From: Bacteroidia bacterium
GTDB lineage: Bacteria; Bacteroidota; Bacteroidia; Cytophagales; Cyclobacteriaceae
Direction of reading: 5' to 3'
Assembly: GCA_016650355.1 (NCBI GenBank)
Contig: JAENVX010000206.1
Coordinates: forward strand, 1-13,936
DNA length: 13,936 nucleotides
Below are positions 7,741 through 13,936 of the stretch, piece by piece. Under the pieces are notes generated by a model. The model did not search any database. It was not told the origin of the DNA and saw only the letters and a program-made list of their open reading frames with translations. A program made the position numbers and the translations under genes. Numbering within the stretch: position 1 is the stretch's first letter; every line of letters starts with the position of its first letter.

Positions 7741-9021
7741 ATGTCAAATTCCAGACGGTCATTCTTAACAAAAAGTGCACTTGCAGCAGGTGCGCTAGTT
7801 ACACCCTTTTCAAATTTTGGTAAGGGCTTTGAAACCGCTATCGAAAATACTTCTAAACTATCAGCTCCCTCCGATTTAAAAATTACCGATATAAAATGTG
7901 GCTATATACGAGGAGGTAATGGATTGTTCGTAAAAGTTTTTACGAACCAAGACATTTATGGATGTGGTGAAGGTGTGGACGCAGTGGCTGGAAGTTATCA
8001 CTTGGTTCAGCGGTTAGCAAGAATGCTTAAGGATCAAAGCCCGCTAAATATGCACAGACTTTTTGAACAAATGAGAAAGGCTGCCGTATTTGGTGGCGGA
8101 CAAGCAGGCATGTATGTAGCCGTGATGACGGCCGTTGAAACCGCTCTTTGGGACTTAGCAGGCAAAGCGTTGAACGTACCCGTTTATCAATTGCTTGGTG
8201 GTAAATTCCGTGATCGTGTTCGCTTGTATATGGATACGGCCTTATATCAAAACCAATTACCCAAGCCAGAAGATTTTGCAAAGGCAGCAAAAGATGCAGT
8301 TAAGCTAGGCTTTACTGCCGTAAAATTTGATTTGGATCAAGCGAATGATCCGAATAAGTATGACCGATGGAACTGGACAGCAAGCCCTGCGGAAATCCAG
8401 CGTATGTATGATCAAATGGCGGCAGCAAGAGAGGCCGTTGGCCCTAAGATCGATATCTGTGCAGACATGCACGGACGATATGATTTACCAACTGGTCAAC
8501 GGGCAGCTAAAGTTCTTGAACCCCTAAACCTGATGTGGCTGGAGGAGCCAATACCAGCAGAGAACGCTGATGCCTACGCAGAAATTACAAAATCTACCAG
8601 CACACCAATTTGTGCGGGAGAAAATCATTATCTCGCTTTAGGTTTCAGACCGCTTCTAGAAAAAGGAGCTGTGGATATCATTATGCCTGACTTGCAGAAG
8701 GCTGGCGGGTTAGGTGAAGGTCAACGAATTGCCAATCTGGCTAATCTTTACTATGTCCCTTTTGCTCCTCACATGGTTGCTTCATTCTTGGGCGCCATGG
8801 CGGCTGCCCACGTTTGTGCATCCGTTCCTAACTTCATGATCTTGGAGTGGCAGATATATTATCATACTGATCCCATGTTCAAAGAAATAGTACTATTTGA
8901 TGGGCCTGAATTCACAAAAGACGGATTTATAACAGTTTCTGATAAGCCGGGTATAGGTGTCGATATCAATGTAGAAGGAATGAGAAAGTATGCCACCCCT
9001 GGGGTGCCATTCTTTGAATAG
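7741..9021 (+). CDS. Enolase-superfamily protein C, galactonate-dehydratase-like, Tat-exported
   Basis: The 426-residue protein opens with a textbook Tat motif, SRRSFLTK with R5-R6, followed by an alanine-rich hydrophobic stretch. The mature part contains SAPSDLKITD (41-50), identical to protein B. The capping domain ends VYQLLGG near 154. Barrel residues fit acid-sugar dehydratases of the galactonate dehydratase type: K195 and D197 (VKFD), ligand D242 with H244 two residues later (ADMHGRYD), E268 (WLEEP), E294 (GENHYL) and H344 (APHMVASFLG). The D-x-H pair plus a late histidine is the acid and base set of D-galactonate dehydratase. I infer dehydration of an aldonate to a 2-keto-3-deoxy acid in the periplasm; which aldonate is unknown. 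It is the last gene before a strong hairpin terminator. Confidence 0.86.
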   Translation: MSNSRRSFLTKSALAAGALVTPFSNFGKGFETAIENTSKLSAPSDLKITDIKCGYIRGGNGLFVKVFTNQDIYGCGEGVDAVAGSYHLVQRLARMLKDQSPLNMHRLFEQMRKAAVFGGGQAGMYVAVMTAVETALWDLAGKALNVPVYQLLGGKFRDRVRLYMDTALYQNQLPKPEDFAKAAKDAVKLGFTAVKFDLDQANDPNKYDRWNWTASPAEIQRMYDQMAAAREAVGPKIDICADMHGRYDLPTGQRAAKVLEPLNLMWLEEPIPAENADAYAEITKSTSTPICAGENHYLALGFRPLLEKGAVDIIMPDLQKAGGLGEGQRIANLANLYYVPFAPHMVASFLGAMAAAHVCASVPNFMILEWQIYYHTDPMFKEIVLFDGPEFTKDGFITVSDKPGIGVDINVEGMRKYATPGVPFFE

Positions 9022-9042
9022 AAAAACTTGGTTAAATAAACT

Positions 9043-9069
9043 AAGCCACTTTGTGACACAAAGTGGCTT
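9043..9069 (+). terminator. Strong hairpin terminator closing the enolase/RraA cluster
   Basis: AAGCCACTTTGTG (9043-9055) and CACAAAGTGGCTT (9057-9069) are perfect 13-base reverse complements around a single A; allowing for a loop, the stem is 11-12 bp. TTTACTATTTATT follows. It starts 22 bases after the stop codon of enolase C. Confidence 0.85.
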
Positions 9070-9139
9070 TACTATTTATTCCAATCTCCAGACATTTGCA
9101 GCAATCCATTTGTATTGTGAAATTTAGTTATACATAAAA

Positions 9140-9652
9140 ATGATCAGCTATAAAACCACAATCTTAAAATTCGACAAGCAAGGCGAAAAGACTGGTTGGA
9201 CCTACGTTGAAATACCAGATGATCTGGCGCAACACTTAAAACCAAATAACAAAAAATCATTTCGCGTAAAAGGCAAACTCGACAATTATTCGATCAAAGC
9301 AATCGCCTTACTTCCAATGGGTGGCGGAAATTTTATTATGCCTCTTAACGGTGCGATGCGTAAAGCCATTGGCAAACGGCACGGAGCACAACTCCTTATG
9401 CAGTTGGAACGTGACGATAAACCACTGATGGTGTCAGCGGATTTTATGATTTGTCTTGAAGATGAACCAAAAGCCCTAGCCTTCTTCCACAAGATTCCAA
9501 AATCCGTTCAGAATTATTTTAGTAAATGGATTGAAAGTGCGAAGACGGAGCCTACTAAAGCTTCGCGGATTGCGAAAGCTGTAAACGCATTAGCAAAAAG
9601 TCAGAGCTTTCCGGAGATGATTCGCGAGTTTCAAAAGAAGAATTTAAATTAA
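9140..9652 (+). CDS. YdeI/OmpD-associated (OmdA) family protein with N-terminal DUF1905 domain
   Basis: The 170-residue protein has two modules. Residues about 5-92 resemble DUF1905, a small beta-barrel, with TYVEIPDD, FRVKGKLDNYSIKAIALLPMG, FIMPLNGAMRKAIGKRHG and MQLERDD. Residues about 105-160 resemble the bacteriocin-protection (YdeI/OmdA) helical domain, with DEPKALAFFHKIPKSVQNYF, the KWIESAKTEPTKASRI stretch and AKAVNALA. No signal peptide or membrane segment is seen, so it should be cytoplasmic. The family has been linked by name to bacteriocin tolerance and OmpD, but its biochemical role is not established. It stands alone between the terminator at 9043-9069 and the convergent cold-shock gene, so it is probably a single-gene transcript and unrelated to the sugar-acid cluster. 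No clear promoter consensus was found upstream. Confidence 0.85.
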   Translation: MISYKTTILKFDKQGEKTGWTYVEIPDDLAQHLKPNNKKSFRVKGKLDNYSIKAIALLPMGGGNFIMPLNGAMRKAIGKRHGAQLLMQLERDDKPLMVSADFMICLEDEPKALAFFHKIPKSVQNYFSKWIESAKTEPTKASRIAKAVNALAKSQSFPEMIREFQKKNLN

Positions 9653-9674
9653 CCGAAGGTTGTACAGTTGACAT

Positions 9675-9704
9675 AAAAAAAGCCCCCCGTTGATCGGGAG
9701 GCTT
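9675..9704 (-). terminator. Terminator between convergent genes, oriented for the cold-shock gene
   Basis: AAGCCCCCCG (9680-9689) pairs with CGGGAGGCTT (9695-9704) with one C-A mismatch and a TTGAT loop. The A-run at 9675-9681 becomes a T-run on the minus strand directly after the stem, so it best fits termination of the minus-strand gene. The hairpin may also stop the YdeI-type transcript from the other side. Confidence 0.75.
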
Positions 9705-9725
9705 CAATTGAAAAAATGGTATTAA

Positions 9726-9923
9726 TCAATTGGCTAAACGAACGTTAACCGCATTCAATCCTTTCTTTCCTTCCTTCAGTTCAAAGGTTACGGCATCATT
9801 CTCGCTTAATTAGTCTACTAATAGACCTGAGATGTGCACAAAATACTCTTGACCTGTTGCTGTTTCTTTGATGAAACCAAAACCTTTGGCATCGTTAAAG
9901 AATTTTACTGTTCCTTCTTTCAT
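9726..9923 (-). pseudogene. Cold-shock protein (CspA family) gene interrupted by an in-frame TAA
   Basis: Read on the minus strand from ATG at 9923, the frame encodes MKEGTVKFFNDAKGFGFIKE, then TATGQEYFVHISGLLVD, a TAA at 9810-9812 (codon 38), then LSENDAVTFELKEG and KKGLNAVNVRLAN with TGA at 9726-9728. It has 66 codons in all, the normal size for this single-domain RNA/DNA chaperone. RNP1 (KGFGFI, residues 13-18) and RNP2 (YFVHI, 27-31) are present, and the part after the stop is a good family C-terminus. Homologues I recall read GLIDEIREND or GLVDEIREND here, so this copy also seems to carry one extra codon beside the stop. A CAA or GAA codon would become TAA by one change. The -7 promoter and the terminator look intact, which suggests a recent lesion or a sequence error. 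The truncated 37-residue product would lack part of the OB fold. Confidence 0.85.
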
Positions 9924-9950
9924 TTTGTTGTTTTATTAAAATAATTGCCG

Positions 9951-9958
9951 CAAAGTTA
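9951..9958 (-). promoter_or_regulatory. Bacteroidota -7 element of the cold-shock gene
   Basis: On the minus strand this reads TAACTTTG, an exact match to TAnnTTTG, 27 bases upstream of the cold-shock ATG. No convincing -33 TTTG lies at the usual distance. The rest of the gap up to 10186 shows nothing else I can support. Confidence 0.55.
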
Positions 9959-10186
9959 GCATAATAATTTTAGGGCACCTATTCCCAATACAACCAATAG
10001 CTAAAGAAGTTGAACCTAATACCTGTTTATGCCGTTAACCTCAATGAATTGTCACTTTTTAAGCTTTTGTTGGCCAGAGCCAGTTCACAATAATTTCTAT
10101 AAACCACTATTTATCAGAAGGAAATTTCGGGAATCCATAAGATTCAGATAAAAAATTAAGTGGTAATTAATAAATGACATCAAAGT

Positions 10187-10531
10187 ATGGGTTGGGTAAC
10201 AATATATATTTCAGGTAAACCAGATTTCGAGCAAGAGGTACTCCATCAGCTTGGTAAGTCGGGCTTTGCCTTCTTGCCGGGCTCTTCCGACCATGTAGAT
10301 TTAGCGCTGTATTGGGTAAATGAATCATTCAAATTACGCGACTTCAAAAAGGCAGTTGGTGCAAAAATCGTTTTCAAGTATCGACTTCGCTTTTACGCAA
10401 GTGTTGAATTGTTTCAGCAAGAGCAGAACAAAACCAAAAACGCGCATCAATTTACAACACACGAGAAAGGGATGATTCACAAAATGAAGGCTTGGGAAAA
10501 GACCAAAAAAACTTATTCACAAATTGATTGA
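10187..10531 (+). CDS. Small hypothetical protein, 114 residues
   Basis: I do not recognise this protein with certainty. It starts MGWVTIYISGKPDFEQEV and runs through FAFLPGSSDHVDLALYWV and a basic segment KAVGAKIVFKYRLRFYASVE to a lysine-rich hydrophilic tail (about 80-114). It has no signal peptide, membrane segment or clear catalytic motif. The mix of beta-type hydrophobic strands and a charged C-terminal helix suggests a small cytoplasmic alpha/beta protein. The composition looks like real coding sequence, with balanced residues and no low-complexity runs, and no better frame overlaps it. It stands alone: the cold-shock gene lies upstream on the other strand and the UxuA-type gene converges from downstream. 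Confidence 0.6.
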   Translation: MGWVTIYISGKPDFEQEVLHQLGKSGFAFLPGSSDHVDLALYWVNESFKLRDFKKAVGAKIVFKYRLRFYASVELFQQEQNKTKNAHQFTTHEKGMIHKMKAWEKTKKTYSQID

Positions 10532-10544
10532 AAAAGCAGTCAAT

Positions 10545-10576
10545 GAGGAATAACTTTCTTAGTTTGTTATACCCTC
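10545..10576. terminator. Possible weak bidirectional terminator between convergent genes
   Basis: GAGG and ATAAC (10545-10554) can pair with GTTAT and CCTC (10566-10576) across a small internal loop, leaving an 11-base loop. A T5 run appears on the minus strand only about nine bases beyond. The position between two convergent genes fits, but the structure is weak. Confidence 0.3.
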
Positions 10577-10588
10577 GATTAAATTTCC

Positions 10589-11755
10589 TCAAGCCTCGCT
10601 ACCTATTGCGGCAATCAATCCTTTAAGATACCCAAATGCAAAAGCATGTCCTTGAAGTCCGCTTGCGGGATCTTCATGGTGCGGTATATGATCAGGCATA
10701 ACCATGGCACTATAGCCAACTTCGCGTAATGCTTTTATTATAGTCACAAAGTCCATGTCGCCATTGTCGGGATACACTTCCTGAAAATTGTTCCACCCGC
10801 CCTTAATGTTGCGCAAGTGTATATTAAAAATCTGTTTACGTTCACCAACCCATTTTATGATTGGCAGTATTTCAGTTTTAGGATTCTTTAATCCCTCTGC
10901 CGTTGACCCGAGGCATAGATTGAAACCGTGGTAGGGACTGTCGTAAAGTTGCGCGAATCGTTTGATCCCTTCGAAGACATCCGGGCTATTCCAACGTGTG
11001 ATACCACGAAAGCCTGCAGGTGTTGGAGGATCTGCGATGTGGTTGGCCAATTGCACCTTATATTCTTCTGCAACTGGAATAATTCTGTCAAGGAGATATG
11101 TAATGCGTTCGTATATTTCATCAATAGAAACATCGCCCGCAATTGTCTTTGGCTCATTACGCTTCAAAGCTTCTTCATAATTCCAGGTGCTATACTCGGC
11201 ATTTCCACGTGTCGGATCAATGGTTCTTCCTGTTCTTAGGATAACATGAATGATCGTATTGTAGTTAAGTGATTTAATTCCCGTTTTTCCAGCGACTGAA
11301 ATCATCTGCTGGATCATTTCAATTTCGCGGTCACGTTCGGGGCTTTTGCCCAACATGATATTTGGAGTGGCCACTTTCTCAATACCTACCGAAGTAAGGG
11401 GCAAGTGATATGCATCAAGACTAATTCCATATTTTTCGCATGCTTCCTTTTTTCTGTAAGAATCTTCCAGGTCCCATCCTACTCCTTCAATCACTTTCGG
11501 ATTACCCCCATCCACGTTAAAGACTCCGTGCCGTGCAAGGAATTCCAGATTTTCTTTGCTGGTGCTTCCATGCTGGCATCCTACTTTCATCAGCATGGGT
11601 TTTTTTGCTTCGCCTGCTGTGCCCTCCTGCTTTTCTGTGTTTCCGCATGCTGTGGTAACAGTTCCAGCTGTGCCAAGTATTACACCCACTCCCAGTGAAC
11701 TTTTCACTATCGAGGTAAGTGCTTTTCTGCGGTTAATCCTGTTTTCTAAAATCAT
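10589..11755 (-). CDS. UxuA-type mannonate dehydratase homologue with twin-arginine/lipoprotein-like leader
   Basis: UxuA enzymes turn D-mannonate into 2-keto-3-deoxygluconate with Mn2+ or Fe2+, in a TIM barrel unrelated in mechanism to the enolase type. The usual metal ligands are all visible in this 388-residue protein: H239 (in ANHIADPPTP), C281 (FNLCLGS), H313 (IHLRNI) and D355 (MPDHIPHH). The C-terminal part (FQEVYPDNGDMDF, then YLKGL) follows the UxuA pattern. Residues 1-37 are unusual for this normally cytoplasmic enzyme: NRRKALTSIV with R9-R10, a hydrophobic stretch, and TTAC with C37 as a possible lipidation site, followed by a Gly/Glu/Lys linker. It therefore seems exported, perhaps as a Tat-dependent lipoprotein. 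It is the second gene of a minus-strand pair, 20 bases after the ThuA-domain gene. The active-site set is complete, but the substrate could be another aldonate. Confidence 0.82.
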   Translation of the reverse strand: MILENRINRRKALTSIVKSSLGVGVILGTAGTVTTACGNTEKQEGTAGEAKKPMLMKVGCQHGSTSKENLEFLARHGVFNVDGGNPKVIEGVGWDLEDSYRKKEACEKYGISLDAYHLPLTSVGIEKVATPNIMLGKSPERDREIEMIQQMISVAGKTGIKSLNYNTIIHVILRTGRTIDPTRGNAEYSTWNYEEALKRNEPKTIAGDVSIDEIYERITYLLDRIIPVAEEYKVQLANHIADPPTPAGFRGITRWNSPDVFEGIKRFAQLYDSPYHGFNLCLGSTAEGLKNPKTEILPIIKWVGERKQIFNIHLRNIKGGWNNFQEVYPDNGDMDFVTIIKALREVGYSAMVMPDHIPHHEDPASGLQGHAFAFGYLKGLIAAIGSEA

Positions 11756-11775
11756 AGATGGGTTTGGAAATAATT

Positions 11776-12837
11776 TCAGGGTTTCTTATTCCACTTCCGC
11801 TGACTTGTCTTGTCAGAAGATGGAAAATCAGAAGGCAGCTCCTGACTTACCTTGCCGGAGGCCGCCCACTCCACACCACGTTGAAAGATTGTTATGAAAC
11901 CTACACACTCCATGGAATAATCCGAATGACCAAGAGGAGTATGGAAAACCCGACCTTCGCCATACGCTAGCGTCATGATCATGGGTTCATTCCTTCCCGT
12001 ACCGGGATAAGGTGCAAAGAAGGAAGCGTTTTTTTCGACATCAGAAAATGCAGTTCCTAACACGGTAAGGTTTTCGGCTGGGCCTCTTAAACGATCGTAT
12101 AATTCATCTTTTGCGTGCAACCATATTGAAGGCATCCCCAGAGTGATGGGATGAGTTGCGTCTCGCACCGTAATAGCAAACTCGTATTGATAGCCGTGCA
12201 TTCCTCCAGTCCCTTTTGTTGTATCCCGTACAAACTTGTTTTCAGTATCGTAATAAACGTACGGTCCACTTTTCTCCGATCGGTCTCCCCAGCCACCAAT
12301 CCCGATCATCTTGTTATACTCAGCCCATTCAGGAAAAGAGTTGTTGGCTGCATGGATAATCACCAATCCTCCCCCCTTCTGCACAAATGATTCAAGGGCC
12401 TCCTGGGTTTCAACGGGCCAAGGAGCAGCAGTCCATCCAAAATTGGTGATGACTACATCGTATTGTGTAAAATCAGGTTTGAAGTTGGGATCTTGTTTCG
12501 GCTCATCCATCTGCTCTGTTACCTTCGAAGGTAAAAGTGGGAATTCTTCAATCAACTTTAGACGCTTTTCTTTACCCAGTCCCTCATCACTATCATTATG
12601 CGGACCCTGCCATGTGAACCCGGTACGCTCAACAGTTACCTCAAATAGACCGGTCTGTTCCAGGTAATCTTTCATCATTGCAGTAGTCTTTGGCCAAATA
12701 CCATGGTTGTTTTGTCCATCAACAATGAGTGCTTTCAACATGCGATCACCTACTTGTTTATTAGTATGTTTTTGGCATGACGTCACCATCATCAAAGAGA
12801 AGATGACGATCAAAAGTTTTACGCTGGATTGGCTCAC
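11776..12837 (-). CDS. ThuA-domain (trehalose-utilisation type) lipoprotein
   Basis: The 353-residue protein opens with a lipoprotein signal, LLIVIFSLMMVTSC, with the lipobox cysteine at residue 21, so it should be anchored to a membrane outside the cytoplasm. From about residue 34 it has the ThuA fold, related to class I glutamine amidotransferases: LKALIVDGQNNH near the start, FTQYDVVITNFG (123-134), QKGGGLVIIHAANNSFPEW (153-171), RDATHPITLGMP (225-236), AKDELYDRL (242-250) and AYGEGRVFHTPLGHSDYS (291-308). ThuA proteins accompany 3-keto-sugar and other carbohydrate degradation genes in many Bacteroidota; their exact reaction is poorly defined. It is the first gene of the minus-strand pair with the UxuA homologue, which suggests a shared sugar or sugar-acid substrate. 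A near-consensus promoter (TATGCTTTG, one base too long) lies upstream at about 12943-12951. Confidence 0.85.
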   Translation of the reverse strand: MSQSSVKLLIVIFSLMMVTSCQKHTNKQVGDRMLKALIVDGQNNHGIWPKTTAMMKDYLEQTGLFEVTVERTGFTWQGPHNDSDEGLGKEKRLKLIEEFPLLPSKVTEQMDEPKQDPNFKPDFTQYDVVITNFGWTAAPWPVETQEALESFVQKGGGLVIIHAANNSFPEWAEYNKMIGIGGWGDRSEKSGPYVYYDTENKFVRDTTKGTGGMHGYQYEFAITVRDATHPITLGMPSIWLHAKDELYDRLRGPAENLTVLGTAFSDVEKNASFFAPYPGTGRNEPMIMTLAYGEGRVFHTPLGHSDYSMECVGFITIFQRGVEWAASGKVSQELPSDFPSSDKTSQRKWNKKP

Positions 12838-13043
12838 GGTATTGCTGATTAGAGATGTGATGAAATGGAAGCTTGTCTTTAAATGTCCTAACGAAACTAA
12901 GAAAACTAAATCTACAATTCAACCACCAAGTCAGGTTAGCAAAGCATATAAAGTTTATTGTTGTTGGAAGGAGCTAACGCTTCTTCATTTTCTAAATAAA
13001 TTTAACTCACATTATTTAGTTTTTAAATAGTAGACCTATAAAT

Positions 13044-13051
13044 TACTTTTG
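13044..13051 (+). promoter_or_regulatory. Bacteroidota -7 element of the gene at 13084
   Basis: TACTTTTG matches TAnnTTTG exactly and lies 32 bases upstream of the ATG at 13084, implying a leader of roughly 25 bases. The -33 region is AT-rich but has no clear TTTG. Confidence 0.5.
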
Positions 13052-13083
13052 TTACATTAGCAACGGAGCCTTAACCGCAAACT

Positions 13084-13848
13084 ATGGAAAAGAAATGTTT
13101 TGTTATTATGCCAACAATCGATCCATCTGGATATGCTCAAGGGCACTTCAATAGAGTTTTTCAATATATAATTGTACCCGCTTGCAGGCTTGCCGGGTTC
13201 AGTCCAGTACGAGCAGATGATCCTAGCGCAAATGACACCGCGATGGATATCATAAAAAATATTATCGAGTGTGATATTGCAATCTGCGACCTAAGCTCAA
13301 AAAACCCAAATGCCCTTTACGGATTTGCCATAAGGCAAGGTGTAAATCTCCCCGTAACATTGATTAAGGATATCAAGACTCAACCCATTTTTGGCATCCA
13401 AGAATTTGGCGAGGTCGAGTACGATGAGTCTCTTAGAATTGATACGGTGCAAAAAGAGATTGAAACATTAAGCCATGCCCTGGAAAAAACTTTTGCGAAT
13501 AAGGGGGAGCTAAATTCCTTACTCAGTAGATTAGATATTGGGTCAGCCAAAGCACTGGAGACACAAAACATATCTGAGCCGATGGATATCGTGTCTTCAA
13601 AAAAGGAAGAAAGTCATTTACCTGTCATTACGCCCGTTCCAGAATATGTTGGAGATCCCATTACACAACATGAACAAATTGATAAACTAAAAGTGGGTGA
13701 TTTCCTTTTCCACATTAACTATGGCAAGGGAGAGATAAAAAGTATTAGAAAACTGGGGAACGATAAAATGTCAGAGGTCAATTTTGATTCCGGATCAAAA
13801 AAACTTGTCTTAGTTATCTCCGGAGTTTGGCGAAAAATTATTGAATAG
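13084..13848 (+). CDS. Nucleoside-deoxyribosyltransferase/TIR-like domain fused to a UvrD/PcrA-type tudor-like domain
   Basis: The function is not established. Residues about 4-100 fit the KCFVIMP-type family related to nucleoside 2-deoxyribosyltransferases and TIR-like domains: KCFVIMPTID, FNRVFQYIIVPACRLAGFSPVRADD, then DIIKNIIECDIAICDLSSKNPNALY. In relatives the NPN motif is followed by YELG, whose glutamate is the likely catalytic residue; here it reads YGFA, with G80 in its place, so the domain may bind a nucleotide-like ligand without cleaving it. A helical, coiled-coil-like stretch (about 115-150) and a loose linker follow. Residues about 202-254 (VGDFLFHINYGKGEIKSI, then SEVNFDSGSKKLVL) resemble the small beta-barrel at the C-terminus of UvrD/PcrA helicases, which contacts RNA polymerase. 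No signal peptide is seen, so it should be cytoplasmic. It is divergent from ThuA with its own promoter. A role in stress or phage defence is possible but unsupported by neighbours. Confidence 0.65.
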   Translation: MEKKCFVIMPTIDPSGYAQGHFNRVFQYIIVPACRLAGFSPVRADDPSANDTAMDIIKNIIECDIAICDLSSKNPNALYGFAIRQGVNLPVTLIKDIKTQPIFGIQEFGEVEYDESLRIDTVQKEIETLSHALEKTFANKGELNSLLSRLDIGSAKALETQNISEPMDIVSSKKEESHLPVITPVPEYVGDPITQHEQIDKLKVGDFLFHINYGKGEIKSIRKLGNDKMSEVNFDSGSKKLVLVISGVWRKIIE

Positions 13849-13894
13849 TAGCCAGTTCCACCAGCAAAGAGAAAGTGAAAAACTAATCTAGTAA

Positions 13895-13926
13895 TTTCAT
13901 TACTAATCTCGTAGCGATTTTTTGTA
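13895..13926 (+). terminator. Possible terminator after the NDT/TIR-like gene
   Basis: TAGTAAT and ATTACTA form a 7-bp AT-only stem around TTC at about 13895-13911, and a T6 run appears some nine bases later near 13918-13923. The distance and the weak stem make this doubtful. Confidence 0.25.
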
Positions 13927-13936
13927 CAGCCCTGAA

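Noticed and set aside
10070..10098. Possible promoter (TTG, 18 bases, TAATTTCT) for the small gene at 10187
   Set aside because: Only six of eight positions match the -7 consensus, and the resulting leader would be about 80 bases; too weak to annotate.
11556..11897. 113-codon plus-strand frame across the ThuA/UxuA junction
   Set aside because: It is antisense to two well-supported genes; its cysteine- and proline-rich product matches nothing and has no start context.
12943..12951. TATGCTTTG (minus strand) as the ThuA promoter
   Set aside because: The spacing is one base longer than TAnnTTTG and no -33 element was found, so it is not listed as a separate feature.
12707..13030. 107-codon plus-strand frame over the ThuA gene start and the intergenic region
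   Set aside because: Its first part is antisense to a clear lipoprotein signal and ThuA start; the rest covers an AT-rich spacer and shows no family features.
1..13936. CRISPR arrays, insertion sequences, tRNA or rRNA genes
   Set aside because: No regularly spaced direct repeats, transposase-like frames, or cloverleaf or rRNA signatures were found on either strand by reading.

Overview
The window looks like a chromosomal fragment of a Bacteroidota bacterium, most likely of the Cytophagales type. The grounds are a SusD-like nutrient-binding lipoprotein, AT-leaning DNA, little sign of Shine-Dalgarno sequences, and two matches to the Bacteroidota -7 promoter consensus TAnnTTTG. The genus cannot be fixed from the sequence alone.

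Layout. (1) 1-1488 is the 3' part of a susD-like gene, closed by a hairpin terminator at about 1509-1537. (2) 1613-9021 is a same-strand cluster of six genes: enolase-superfamily dehydratase A (mannonate dehydratase, ManD-like), long RraA-type aldolase A, enolase-superfamily protein B, a BASS-type (bile acid:sodium symporter family) transporter, RraA-type aldolase B, and enolase-superfamily protein C (galactonate-dehydratase-like). A strong hairpin at 9043-9069 ends it. (3) 9140-9652 is a YdeI/OmdA-type protein. It converges with a minus-strand cold-shock gene (9726-9923) that carries an in-frame TAA. (4) 10187-10531 is a small hypothetical gene. (5) On the minus strand, 12837-10589 holds a two-gene unit: a ThuA-domain lipoprotein followed by a UxuA-type mannonate dehydratase homologue with an export signal. 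(6) 13084-13848 encodes a protein with an N-terminal nucleoside-deoxyribosyltransferase/TIR-like domain and a C-terminal module resembling the UvrD/PcrA tudor domain.

How the genes may work together. All three enolase-superfamily proteins carry twin-arginine (Tat) type leaders, both RraA proteins carry Sec-type leaders, the UxuA homologue has a twin-arginine/lipobox leader and ThuA has a lipobox. The enzymes therefore look built for the periplasm or the outer membrane. A reasonable inference is an extracytoplasmic sugar-acid pathway: dehydration of aldonates to 2-keto-3-deoxy acids, class II retro-aldol cleavage by the RraA proteins (both have a D-X20-R-D signature), and uptake of the keto acid by the BASS transporter. 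A SusCD-type pore would supply the substrate. The actual substrate cannot be read from the sequence.

Two genes are interrupted by single in-frame stops with intact frame beyond them: RraA-B at 7567-7569 (TGA) and the cold-shock gene at 9810-9812 (TAA). Several intact genes in the window end in TGA, so general recoding of that codon is unlikely. Recent nonsense mutation or sequence error is the simplest explanation.
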